NCBI RefSeq assembly: GCF_019166065.1
Contig: NZ_JAHTBN010000002.1
Location: 558,001 to 622,000, forward strand
Direction of reading: 5' to 3'
Length of the DNA: 64,000 nt
From: Candidimonas humi
Lineage (GTDB): Bacteria > Pseudomonadota > Gammaproteobacteria > Burkholderiales > Burkholderiaceae_B
A program made the translations under genes and the position numbers. The notes under the pieces were generated by a model. That model saw only the letters and a program-made list of their open reading frames with translations. It ran no database searches and was not told the DNA's origin. Positions 26,058 to 34,753 of the stretch are shown piece after piece. Each line of letters begins with the position of its first letter. Within the stretch, counting starts at the first letter, position 1.

Positions 26058-27845
26058 CATCAAAAACTGAATCCGACGCCAGGCTCATTCCCATACGACC
26101 GTAATGATTATGTGGAATGGATTCGACGTTTTGATACTATAGATGAAAATCAACGTGCGGTGATACGCGGCGTCATTGAAAAGATGGATAGCCATCCATT
26201 AATTTCTATCTTGGTACCTACCTTCAACTCAGACTTGACGTATCTATCCGCGGCCATTCAGTCGGTTAAGTCGCAACTATACCCTTACTGGGAATTATGC
26301 ATAGCGGATGACGCGTCTTCAGACGAACGGATCGCTGCACTACTAAAAAAAGAATCTCAAGCGGATTCCAGAATAAAAATAATGCTTCGATCCGAAAACG
26401 GACATATTTCGGCTGCCTCCAACTCGGCCCTCAGTCTGGCTATGGGGCAGTGGGTGGCCCTTCTTGACCATGATGATTTGTTGACTGAAGACGCACTATT
26501 TGTTGTTGCGCATGTAATTTCTACTAATCCCGAGGCTAAGCTTATCTATAGTGATGAGGACAAGATCAGCCAGAATGGAGTCCGTTTCGATCCACATTTT
26601 AAATCGGATTGGAATCCCGCGCTCTTTTTGTCTCAGAATATGATCTGTCATTTGGGTGTTTATCGCACTGACTTAGTAAGACAGATTGGCGGATTTCGGT
26701 CTGAGTTTGACGGCGCTCAAGATTATGATCTAGCTCTAAGATATATAGAGAGGATTGTTGATGAGCAAATTATTCATATTCCTAAGGTACTTTATCATTG
26801 GAGGGTGCATGAGGGGAGTACAGCAATGTCCAGCCATGCTAAGAAGTATGCCCTCACAGCGGGGAAAATGGCCCTCGAGGATTATTTGCGACGTAATGAA
26901 ATAAAAGGGACGATTGATTTGCTGGATTCAGGCATGTATCGTGTCCATTATGCTCTGCCTGACAGTGGGCCTTTGGTGACTATAATAATCCCAACTCGAA
27001 ATGGTCTTTCATTGATCAAGCAATGTATCGAAAGTATCCTAAAGAAGACGGTTTATAAAAACTATGAAGTATTGATCATAGATAATAATTCTGATGATCC
27101 TAGAACTTTACAATATTTCTCGGAAATATCCGCCAATTCGAAAGTTCGAGTTGTTAGAGATGAACGAGATTTCAATTATTCAGCTCTTAACAATTCCGCG
27201 GTAAATTTAGCGACAGGCGAATATGTATGTTTGCTAAATAATGACATTGAAGTCATCTCCCCAAGGTGGCTTGACGAGATGATGGGGCACGCGATACAGA
27301 ATAAAACCGGAGTGGTTGGGGCTCGATTGTGGTATCCGGATGATACCTTGCAGCATGGAGGCGTCATAACAGGAATAAAGGGAGTAGCAAATCATGCCCA
27401 CAAACATCTTCCGAAGGGTATGCGAGGCTATTTCTCTCGCGCTGCTTTAATCCAGAATTTGTCTGTTGTTACAGCAGCCTGTTTGCTGGTTAAGAAAGCT
27501 ATCTACCTGGAAGTGGGGGGGTTAAATGAGGCGGATTTGAAAATTGCTTTCAATGATGTCGATTTCTGCTTGCGGGTTAGGGACGCCGGATACAGGAATG
27601 TTTGGACCCCTTATGCAGAGCTATATCACCACGAGTCGGCTACAAGGGGGGACGATAGTGCTCCTGAGGCGCAAGCTAGGTTTAGGCATGAGGCTACGTA
27701 CATGCTTGAACACTGGAAAGAAACGCTTCCGAATGATCCAGCCTACAATAGGAATTTATCGCTCGAAACAGAAGATTTTTGCTTGGCATGGCCTCCACGG
27801 GAACATATTTTGTGTGAACTTTATTTAGAAAAAACCAGCCTATAA
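24843..27845 (+). CDS. Methyltransferase - coiled coil - tandem GT2 glycosyltransferase fusion
   Basis: A 1000-residue fusion. Residues 1-220 are a class I methyltransferase of the MycE/TylF-like sugar O-methyltransferase type: LEIGVQNGGS (41-50), GCDIN (66-70), IIDDGSH (109-115) and VVEDLHCSYW (138-147). Residues about 268-340 form a heptad-rich coiled coil, ending in HSRSWRITAPLRW, a linker common in multidomain glycosyltransferases. Two GT2 domains follow: ISILVPTFNSD near 452 with metal-site LLDHDDLL near 540, and VTIIIPTRNGLS near 711 with LLNNDIEVI near 797. ATGA overlap with wzt suggests coupled translation. It probably extends and methylates the exported chain; sugars are unknown. Confidence 0.9.
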   Translation: MKSLLQLYQEHHGNTSDKWGIYLSEYDRLFSSYRESPLSLLEIGVQNGGSLEIWGEYFGQAKAIVGCDINPDCGKLKYVDPKISLIVGDANTDESERQILAHAGKFDLIIDDGSHTSGDIVRTFARYFQHLSDGGLFVVEDLHCSYWQEFDGGLYDPYSSISFFKQLVDVVNYEHWGVEKKPDDVLEVFLKHFGCAIERELLSRIHSIEFINSLCVIRRAPAQENLLGHRYIVGEEENVVKIKGVAPLSSKQATLPQINNPWTARAFHPMEEVERQRTQIVEQEGRLRSYAQDLAMLREANSGQEQEIRHLTETVSAQELQANEHRRAIESLSVEIHTLRHSRSWRITAPLRWPMDQARRAKRVLSAVKSGINRVGGVKYAAAKAWGVYRNEGLATLKSKLKANAHQKLNPTPGSFPYDRNDYVEWIRRFDTIDENQRAVIRGVIEKMDSHPLISILVPTFNSDLTYLSAAIQSVKSQLYPYWELCIADDASSDERIAALLKKESQADSRIKIMLRSENGHISAASNSALSLAMGQWVALLDHDDLLTEDALFVVAHVISTNPEAKLIYSDEDKISQNGVRFDPHFKSDWNPALFLSQNMICHLGVYRTDLVRQIGGFRSEFDGAQDYDLALRYIERIVDEQIIHIPKVLYHWRVHEGSTAMSSHAKKYALTAGKMALEDYLRRNEIKGTIDLLDSGMYRVHYALPDSGPLVTIIIPTRNGLSLIKQCIESILKKTVYKNYEVLIIDNNSDDPRTLQYFSEISANSKVRVVRDERDFNYSALNNSAVNLATGEYVCLLNNDIEVISPRWLDEMMGHAIQNKTGVVGARLWYPDDTLQHGGVITGIKGVANHAHKHLPKGMRGYFSRAALIQNLSVVTAACLLVKKAIYLEVGGLNEADLKIAFNDVDFCLRVRDAGYRNVWTPYAELYHHESATRGDDSAPEAQARFRHEATYMLEHWKETLPNDPAYNRNLSLETEDFCLAWPPREHILCELYLEKTSL

Positions 27846-27951
27846 TTCTTATCATGAAGTTCTTCGGCTCCTGATGATGCCCGCATTCGATTTTTTCGAT
27901 GGATTGGAAATTGGCGAGCTAATTTGAGTAATACCATTTTCGCGAAATTTC
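27846..27951. other. Short spacer between the two fusion genes
   Basis: 106 bases with no recognised gene. No strong ribosome-binding site precedes the ATG at 27952, unlike the coupled start of the first fusion gene. Confidence 0.3.
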
Positions 27952-29166
27952 ATGAAGAGCCTTTTGCAGATTTACCAAGAGCATCACGGGAATACATCTG
28001 ATAAATGGGGTATATATTTATCCGAATACGATCGGCTTTTCTCTTCATATAGAGAGTCGCCCCTAAGCTTGCTGGAAATTGGCGTGCAAAATGGTGGGTC
28101 TCTGGAAATATGGGGAGAGTACTTCGGACAGGCTAAGGCTATAGTCGGGTGTGATATAAACCCGGATTGTGGCAAGTTGAAATATGTCGATCCTAAGATA
28201 TCCTTAATTGTCGGGGACGCAAATACGGATGAGAGTGAGCGCCAGATACTCGCCCATGCCGGGAAATTCGACCTGATAATAGACGATGGGTCGCACACAT
28301 CGGGCGATATCGTACGCACATTCGCACGGTATTTTCAGCACTTATCCGATGGCGGCCTGTTTGTCGTGGAGGACTTGCATTGCAGTTATTGGCAAGAATT
28401 TGATGGGGGGCTTTATGACCCTTATTCGTCAATAAGTTTCTTTAAGCAGTTGGTGGATGTAGTCAATTACGAGCATTGGGGAGTGGAGAAAAAGCCTGAT
28501 GATGTGCTGGAGGTTTTTTTAAAGCATTTTGGCTGCGCCATCGAACGAGAATTGCTATCTCGGATACATTCAATCGAATTTATCAATTCTTTATGTGTTA
28601 TTCGACGAGCTCCAGCTCAAGAAAATCTGTTGGGCCATCGGTACATTGTGGGCGAAGAGGAAAACGTCGTTAAGATCAAAGGTGTGGCGCCACTTAGCAG
28701 TAAGCAGGCAACGCTTCCCCAGATAAATAATCCTTGGACTGCTCGAGCCTTTCATCCTATGGAAGAGGTTGAGCGGCAGCGTACTCAGATTGTGGAGCAA
28801 GAGGGTCGGCTGAGGAGCTATGCGCAAGACTTGGCGATGCTGCGTGAGGCCAATTCTGGCCAAGAGCAAGAAATCCGCCATTTGACAGAGACGGTGTCGG
28901 CGCAGGAATTACAGGCCAACGAGCACAGGCGGGCGATTGAAAGCCTGTCTGTAGAGATACATACATTACGTCATTCAAGAAGCTGGAGAATCACAGCGCC
29001 GTTACGCTGGCCGATGGACCAAGCCAGAAGGGCAAAGCAAGTACTGTCTGCGGTGAAATCAGGAGTTAACCGGGCCGGAGGGGTAAAGTATGCCGCAGCG
29101 AAAGCCTGGGGTGTGTATAGAAATGAAGGCCTTGTAACTTTAAAAAGTAAACTAAAGGCCAATGCT
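27952..29166 (+). repeat. 1,215-base direct repeat, copy 2 (MT/coiled-coil module)
   Basis: The partner of 24843-26057, offset by 3,109 bases in the same orientation. The shared part ends after the codons for KANA; the first copy then reads HQKLNPT and the second GREKEGA. Confidence 0.95.
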
Positions 29167-31563
29167 GGCCGGGAGAAAGAAGGGGCAGAACTGAGTGTTG
29201 GAGGCTTGTTACCGCGAATAACTCGCTTGGCAGAGGAGGCCCTGCCTTTACGCGTATTGATCATAGCCGAGCTTAGTATTCCTCAGTGTGTCAAGTATAG
29301 AGTGACACAAAAAGAGGAGATGCTAAATAGCCTGGGGATTCCCTGTACCACTCTCAATTGGACCCATACGGAGGCTTGCTTCGATGCTCTTTCTACACAT
29401 TCGGTAGTGATATTTTATCGAACGCCAGCAGTCTCATCCGTGCTCCAGCTTCTTGCTGAAGCACGTAGGCTTAAGATGCGAACCCTTTGGGAGGTTGACG
29501 ATTTAATCTTCGACCGAAACTTATTAGCAAGTCGCCGGGCACTACACGGCTTAGACCCATCGACGTTTGATGGAGTGCTAGAAGGTGCTGATCTTTATCG
29601 AAAGACAATGTTGTCCTGCGATCAGGCTATAGCTTCTACTCCAGGGCTCGCAAATGCCATGCATTCGTCTTCCCAGATAGAAGACGTATTTGTGGTGGAA
29701 AATGCCCTTGACGAGGAAACATTACGGGTCGCCCAAGAGATCTTGGATCAGCGGTGTGCTAAAAAAGGCACCGGTGACGCTGCTGTCCGGATTGTATATG
29801 GATCAGGAACCAATACTCATAATTCGGATTTTAAGGTGGCGTCGTTAGCGATAGCGAAAATTCTTCACGATTTTCTCAATGTCAGGTTGCGAATTATTGG
29901 GATGTTGGATATTCCAGAAGAGTTAAATGGATATAGAGAGCAGATAGAAATAATTCCGTTTTGTAGCTATCCGGAGTACTTGCAACATCTATCAGAGAGC
30001 GATATCAGTATAGCGCCATTGGAAAATGAGGAGTTTAACGACGCGAAGAGCAATATTAAGTATTTAGAGGCTAGCATAATCCAAATTCCGAGTGTGTGTT
30101 CGCCGCGGGATGCATTTCGATCTACCATAAAAAATGGTGTCAACGGCTTTCTGGCCGAAGACGACGTTGGTAGTTGGTATCATGCCTTGAAATTGTTGAT
30201 CTCTGATGGGGCCTTGCGTGAGCAAATTGGCGTGGCTGCTCGCAATGATGTTATTAATTCATATTCCCCTTTGAGCATCGCAACTAGGCAGTTAAGGCCT
30301 ATATTTGTAAATGCAATTAAAGCTAATGTCGTTAAAGCCAAGCGCGTGCTTTCCGTAAATATATATTATGGCCCTCGCTCGTATGGTGGAGCTACGATAG
30401 TTGCCGAACAAGTCAATAATATAGTTAATGAGGGCGATAGCGCTTTTAATGTGTATGTGTTTACCACATTGCCGACGGCTGGTGTGCCTGCTTATGGTAT
30501 TCGGCGATACGAGTATAGGGGAGGGGTAGTATTTGGGGTTGGGCTGCCTGATGCATTGGATCCCCTTGCTCAATTTCAAAATCGGGATATGGTAAAGCCT
30601 TTTCTTGAAGTACTAGATATAGTGCGCCCGGATATCGTCCATTTTCACAGTATTCAAGGCATAGGCATATCAATAATAGACGCATGTGAACAGAGGGGTA
30701 TTCCGACTGTTATTACTCTGCATGACGCGTGGTGGCTCTGTGGCAGGCAGTACATGGTCAATAGACAAGGTAAGTTTTGCGGACAAACTCGGATAGACCT
30801 AGATATTTGCGCTCGATGTGTTGATGATAAAAATTTAAATTCTATTCGACAGCGAGAGCTAAGAAGTGCATTGAATAAGGCAACGTTGTTAGTTTCTCCA
30901 AGCGAATATTTTGCCGACTTCTACATTCAGAATGGTGTACCAAAAGAGAAGCTGAGAGTTAATAAAAACGGCATTAAGCCGCCAAGACCGTATGCCAAAT
31001 ATAAAAGGCCAGGGCCACTGGTTTTTGCATATGTAGGAGGAAAAACGGATATAAAAGGCTACTCTTTAGTAAAAGAATCCTTTTCCGATTTGCCTGTTAA
31101 GGATGATATAAAATTAGTTATAGTTGATAATACCTATAACTTGGGCTTCCCTTCTTATTCTCCTTCGGATATAAGCGGAGAGGAGTGGGTGGAAATAGTA
31201 CCTGCGTATACCCAAGAAACAATAGATGAATTTTTCAATGGCGTAGATGTGTTGCTATTTCCGACTCGGGCTAAAGAGAGCTTTGGCTTGGTGGTGAGAG
31301 AGGCTATTGCGAGGAACGTATGGGTTATTTCTACCGATTCTGGGGGGGCGGTCGAGGATATAGTGCCGGGCAAGAATGGAACTATTATTCCTTTGGAGGC
31401 GGACAAGGCAGATCTCATCGCTGCCGTTCTTGATGTAATTAAACGTTATAGCAGTTTGAATGTGGGGGACGAGATAGGTTTGAACGGTGCAGCTATTACC
31501 ACTTCTCAGGAGCAGGCAATTCAATTGGTGGGTATATTTAATGAGGCCGTCGAAGAATCATAA
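27952..31563 (+). CDS. Methyltransferase - coiled coil - tandem GT4 glycosyltransferase fusion
   Basis: A 1203-residue fusion. Its first 405 residues repeat the methyltransferase and coiled coil of the preceding gene almost exactly (differences such as LLQIYQ, KQVLSAVKSGVNRAGG). The rest is different: two GT-B domains. The first (about 428-790) begins LRVLIIAELSIPQCVKYRVT and has WEVDDLIFD; the second (about 796-1195) has VNIYYGPRSYGGA, DIVHFHSIQGIG, VITLHDAWWLCGRQYM and the donor-site E-x7-E in KESFGLVVREA near 1106. The pair would add two further linkages. Sharing one N-terminal module suggests both act in one assembly on the same chain. Confidence 0.9.
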   Translation: MKSLLQIYQEHHGNTSDKWGIYLSEYDRLFSSYRESPLSLLEIGVQNGGSLEIWGEYFGQAKAIVGCDINPDCGKLKYVDPKISLIVGDANTDESERQILAHAGKFDLIIDDGSHTSGDIVRTFARYFQHLSDGGLFVVEDLHCSYWQEFDGGLYDPYSSISFFKQLVDVVNYEHWGVEKKPDDVLEVFLKHFGCAIERELLSRIHSIEFINSLCVIRRAPAQENLLGHRYIVGEEENVVKIKGVAPLSSKQATLPQINNPWTARAFHPMEEVERQRTQIVEQEGRLRSYAQDLAMLREANSGQEQEIRHLTETVSAQELQANEHRRAIESLSVEIHTLRHSRSWRITAPLRWPMDQARRAKQVLSAVKSGVNRAGGVKYAAAKAWGVYRNEGLVTLKSKLKANAGREKEGAELSVGGLLPRITRLAEEALPLRVLIIAELSIPQCVKYRVTQKEEMLNSLGIPCTTLNWTHTEACFDALSTHSVVIFYRTPAVSSVLQLLAEARRLKMRTLWEVDDLIFDRNLLASRRALHGLDPSTFDGVLEGADLYRKTMLSCDQAIASTPGLANAMHSSSQIEDVFVVENALDEETLRVAQEILDQRCAKKGTGDAAVRIVYGSGTNTHNSDFKVASLAIAKILHDFLNVRLRIIGMLDIPEELNGYREQIEIIPFCSYPEYLQHLSESDISIAPLENEEFNDAKSNIKYLEASIIQIPSVCSPRDAFRSTIKNGVNGFLAEDDVGSWYHALKLLISDGALREQIGVAARNDVINSYSPLSIATRQLRPIFVNAIKANVVKAKRVLSVNIYYGPRSYGGATIVAEQVNNIVNEGDSAFNVYVFTTLPTAGVPAYGIRRYEYRGGVVFGVGLPDALDPLAQFQNRDMVKPFLEVLDIVRPDIVHFHSIQGIGISIIDACEQRGIPTVITLHDAWWLCGRQYMVNRQGKFCGQTRIDLDICARCVDDKNLNSIRQRELRSALNKATLLVSPSEYFADFYIQNGVPKEKLRVNKNGIKPPRPYAKYKRPGPLVFAYVGGKTDIKGYSLVKESFSDLPVKDDIKLVIVDNTYNLGFPSYSPSDISGEEWVEIVPAYTQETIDEFFNGVDVLLFPTRAKESFGLVVREAIARNVWVISTDSGGAVEDIVPGKNGTIIPLEADKADLIAAVLDVIKRYSSLNVGDEIGLNGAAITTSQEQAIQLVGIFNEAVEES

Positions 31564-31669
31564 TTAGGCTCTCGCTTGGCTGGCGGAGTAGGTGGCGCTC
31601 ATCGCTAGGGTTGTTAGCGTATAAGCCTTGAAGGTTCGTTATATCAAATTTTCGAGGGGATTTGCGTGT
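31564..31669. other. Gap between convergent genes
   Basis: About 100 bases between the GT4 fusion and the DUF2142 gene; no clear terminator stem was found. Confidence 0.3.
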
Positions 31670-33103
31670 CTACCAGATGTAGTAACGGGTTAGTAGAACT
31701 TTTGGCATCTCCGTCGCCACCAAGACGATTAACGCTGCCAGGAGGCAGCTGCTTATAGGGGTTGGCCGGGGTTTCATGCTGGTGGACCAGCTTAGGGCGT
31801 ATGATAAAGCGCAGAATGGGATGATAAAATATCGCCCTTGAATTCCATCTATGGACTGCGCTGGAAAAGTATTCCATTGTACGAGCAAGGCGAGAAAAAT
31901 AACGAAAATGGACGCGGCAGACATGGTGAGTAGTAGCGCGCGTGGAAACCAGTTATCACGTAGGTTTGCTAATGAGGTTGAGGTAACGGCCAATAGTATT
32001 AGCAACAGTGATACGTGCTTGTAAAATTTCGGCGTGAAATAGGTGTCTATCCAGCCCAACACGCCAATAAAACTATTTCGATAGTATAGAAGCCTTCCGT
32101 CGATATTTAGGGTATTAATTAAAATATCCAAAAATCTGAGTGGGTGAAAAATATAGTATTCAAGCACAAAGAACTGGCTTATCCCCGCGTGCCGTATTCC
32201 ACCGTCATTCGTAAATCGTATGCCGATATAAAGCCATGATAGGCTGGCGACCACTAATATAAGCCCTTCCCAAAAATAAAGAAGCTTCCTGCGAATTATT
32301 GCGATCGCGAAAGGTATAAATGAAAACGGCAGAAGTTGAATTTTGCTGTTTATTAAAATAAATAGACCGACGGTTAATAGATATGAGGCTCGGTCCGGAA
32401 AATCAACTGCCTTTCTGCAACTGGCATTAAATGTACTGAAGCAAGCTAGGGCTAGAGCAAGAGCTATCCCGTCTATACTAGCCGTAAAGAACTGGAATAA
32501 GCTCATTGGTAGGATAACCAATCCAATGGTGAAGGGCCCGACCGAGCTAGTGCGAAATGCAATTAATAGCAACGCTACTATTGAGAGTAGAGCAAACAAT
32601 CGAGCGAGAAGGTATGATTGCTGTACGGTCAAATCCATCCATTTCCCGACGGTTAGACCTAGCGCTTGCGGTGTATATATCAATGGGAAGTAATACCCAG
32701 TGGTCGGGATTTCCACAAAGACATTTTTTCCTGCCCATTTGACAGAGGAAAGTGTCTCAATGTCTTTTTGAGTGATTTTGCGATTTGGATGAAAAGCAAA
32801 TTCGCCTGTAGCTAGCTGCTGATAGTGATATAGCCCTTGATCGACTTCTCCTCCGGACATTTTGCCAGGTACGGATTTTAAAGTTATATATCCCCTCGAA
32901 AGTAGGTAGGCCCGCATGATGTGAGCGTTTTCATCGGGTGATTGCATGGGAGGTATCAGTCGGCCAAGGGTGGAAAATAATATGAATCCCAGGAGGAGAG
33001 CCGGGATATACCGTTTTTCTATTAGTTCGAAACGCCTTAAAAAATAATGATAGCCGCCTCCCAATTTTCCCAATAATTCTTCTATTTGCAATCTGTGTCT
33101 CAT
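31670..33103 (-). CDS. DUF2142 membrane protein (putative GT-C glycosyltransferase)
   Basis: A 477-residue protein with about 11-12 hydrophobic segments. The first extracytoplasmic loop holds PPMQSPDENAHIMRAYLLS, the family's hallmark and in the place where GT-C enzymes carry acidic catalytic residues. DUF2142 proteins occur in O-antigen and wall glycan clusters. It ends a minus-strand run with a GtrB-like GT2 and a small EamA-type protein, so it may transfer a lipid-linked sugar to the glycan in the periplasm. The reaction is inferred. Confidence 0.8.
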   Translation of the reverse strand: MRHRLQIEELLGKLGGGYHYFLRRFELIEKRYIPALLLGFILFSTLGRLIPPMQSPDENAHIMRAYLLSRGYITLKSVPGKMSGGEVDQGLYHYQQLATGEFAFHPNRKITQKDIETLSSVKWAGKNVFVEIPTTGYYFPLIYTPQALGLTVGKWMDLTVQQSYLLARLFALLSIVALLLIAFRTSSVGPFTIGLVILPMSLFQFFTASIDGIALALALACFSTFNASCRKAVDFPDRASYLLTVGLFILINSKIQLLPFSFIPFAIAIIRRKLLYFWEGLILVVASLSWLYIGIRFTNDGGIRHAGISQFFVLEYYIFHPLRFLDILINTLNIDGRLLYYRNSFIGVLGWIDTYFTPKFYKHVSLLLILLAVTSTSLANLRDNWFPRALLLTMSAASIFVIFLALLVQWNTFPAQSIDGIQGRYFIIPFCALSYALSWSTSMKPRPTPISSCLLAALIVLVATEMPKVLLTRYYIW

Positions 33104-33140
33104 GGGGTAAGCGTAAATCTAATGTTAGGGCTCAATGTGG

Positions 33141-33479
33141 TTAGGATTTTACGGCTATTACTATGCCGATCATGATAAATGTAATACCGATAAAATATTG
33201 GGGATGGAATCTCTCTGCGAAAATATAGTGACTCCCTAACGGGACCAAGATGAATGCGAGGGCCATCAAGGGGTAGACTTTCCCTAAATCTACTCTTTGC
33301 AGGACCCATACCCAAGCTATAGTTGTCACTCCATATAATGCGAATGCAAGAGCGAGGGTTGTAATAGTGGAAATATCAAAGAATGAGCCGGATTTGCGTA
33401 ATGAAGCGGCGCTTAATTTAAACAATATTTGCCCAATTGCTATCCCGAGCACGCATAACAACGAAATTAGGTAAGCCAT
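33141..33479 (-). CDS. Small four-TM EamA/SMR-type protein (ArnE-like candidate flippase)
   Basis: 112 residues forming four hydrophobic helices, the size of half an EamA transporter. QILFKLSAASL near the N-terminus and WVWVLQRVDLGKVYPLMALAFILVPL in the middle (cited here in part: VDLGKVYPLMAL) resemble ArnE/ArnF, which move undecaprenyl-phosphate-aminoarabinose across the membrane. Its ATG overlaps the stop of the GT2 gene by one base. The natural reading is a flippase for the lipid-linked sugar made by that GT2. Confidence 0.75.
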   Translation of the reverse strand: MAYLISLLCVLGIAIGQILFKLSAASLRKSGSFFDISTITTLALAFALYGVTTIAWVWVLQRVDLGKVYPLMALAFILVPLGSHYIFAERFHPQYFIGITFIMIGIVIAVKS

Positions 33480-34477
33480 CAGTTTTTATAACCTTTGTTT
33501 TTCTTTAGGCTTGTGCTTCGCAGCAAATGAAATGGCCTGCGAGGCACGGAAGCAATATCGTGGCCGATGAATGCCAGAATGAGTTGCAATCCCGCCAAAA
33601 TTGTTAGTCCAGACAGCATCACTGTGCCCGCGGAGGCCGGTGTGGCTTCCTTTGCTGAAATGACCCAATGGATGCCGCCAAAGGCTACCCCAAAAATTAA
33701 CAGCGCGATGCCTAAAGGTAGTTCGATGGAGGCCAACGATGTGTCACGCAAATAATAATTATAGAAAATTCTCTTCAGAAAATTTGAAAAATGTTTGAGC
33801 AAGAATTCAGCGATTATTTTTTTTATTTTTAGATTGCTTACTTCATTTTCGTACTTGGCATCCATTGGTATATCAACAACTGTGGCTCTTAACGTGTTTA
33901 GTCGAAAAAGCATGTCTGATTCAAAAAAATAACGACTACTTATTTTTGAGAATGGGAGGCAGCGGGCAACATCTCTATGTATGGCGGTGTATCCGTTTGT
34001 TGGATCAAAAAAATCCCAGTACCCTGAAGAGAGCTTTGTCATGAAGGATAATATGGCATTGCCTAGTAGACGTATTCTGGGCATTGCGCGGACTCTTTCT
34101 AACTCATAAAACCGATTGCCTTTCGTATAATCAGCTATCCCAGCAATTATGGGTTCTACAAAATCGGAAATTAACGCCGGATCCATCTGACCATCACCAT
34201 CAATTTTTACGATGACGAGAGCTCCTTTTTCTATTGCGGCCTTGTATCCGGTCATCGTAGCTCCTCCGACGCCCAGATTTTGCAGGCAGCGGATAACCTC
34301 GACACGCTTGTCCGCGCAATTTCTCTCAACAAAGTCGCCAGAATTTTCGGGACAGCAGTCGTCTACCACATATATATGAGATACTTCCGGCCCTATCTTT
34401 TCAATGACTTGTAAGATGTGGCTTTTTACCTTATATGCGGGAATAACTACGGCAATGGATTGCTCTTCTGTAATCAA
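33479..34477 (-). CDS. GT2 polyprenyl-phosphate glycosyltransferase (GtrB/DPM1-like)
   Basis: 332 residues: a GT-A domain with VVIPAYKVKSHIL, VDDCCPENSGD, and the metal site KIDGDGQMDP, then two hydrophobic segments near 235-260 and 280-310 that anchor it in the membrane. This is the layout of enzymes that transfer a sugar from a nucleotide to polyprenyl phosphate. The start is TTG at 34477, supported by GGAGA about seven bases upstream; no suitable ATG lies nearby. It is first in the GT2/EamA/DUF2142 run. Confidence 0.85.
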   Translation of the reverse strand: MITEEQSIAVVIPAYKVKSHILQVIEKIGPEVSHIYVVDDCCPENSGDFVERNCADKRVEVIRCLQNLGVGGATMTGYKAAIEKGALVIVKIDGDGQMDPALISDFVEPIIAGIADYTKGNRFYELERVRAMPRIRLLGNAILSFMTKLSSGYWDFFDPTNGYTAIHRDVARCLPFSKISSRYFFESDMLFRLNTLRATVVDIPMDAKYENEVSNLKIKKIIAEFLLKHFSNFLKRIFYNYYLRDTSLASIELPLGIALLIFGVAFGGIHWVISAKEATPASAGTVMLSGLTILAGLQLILAFIGHDIASVPRRPFHLLRSTSLKKNKGYKN

Positions 34478-34753
34478 GCTTTCTCCAAATGTAAATATGA
34501 ACAGAATCTGAGACTCGGGCAGCTATGGAATACGTGATAGAGCGTGACATGGCGTGCATGAACCAACTGTAGCCGAGAATTGATCGCGTCAAGCAATACA
34601 TGATATGACGAAATATGAAATCGGCTACCACCCGGATTAATTATTTTTGCAGAAACTGGTTTTTAGAATGGTTTTAGGCGGTATGGGGATGCTTGAATAC
34701 CACATAAGCATCGTACATTGCTTAAGATCTTCTGGCGAACGAAGGGGCCGGCG

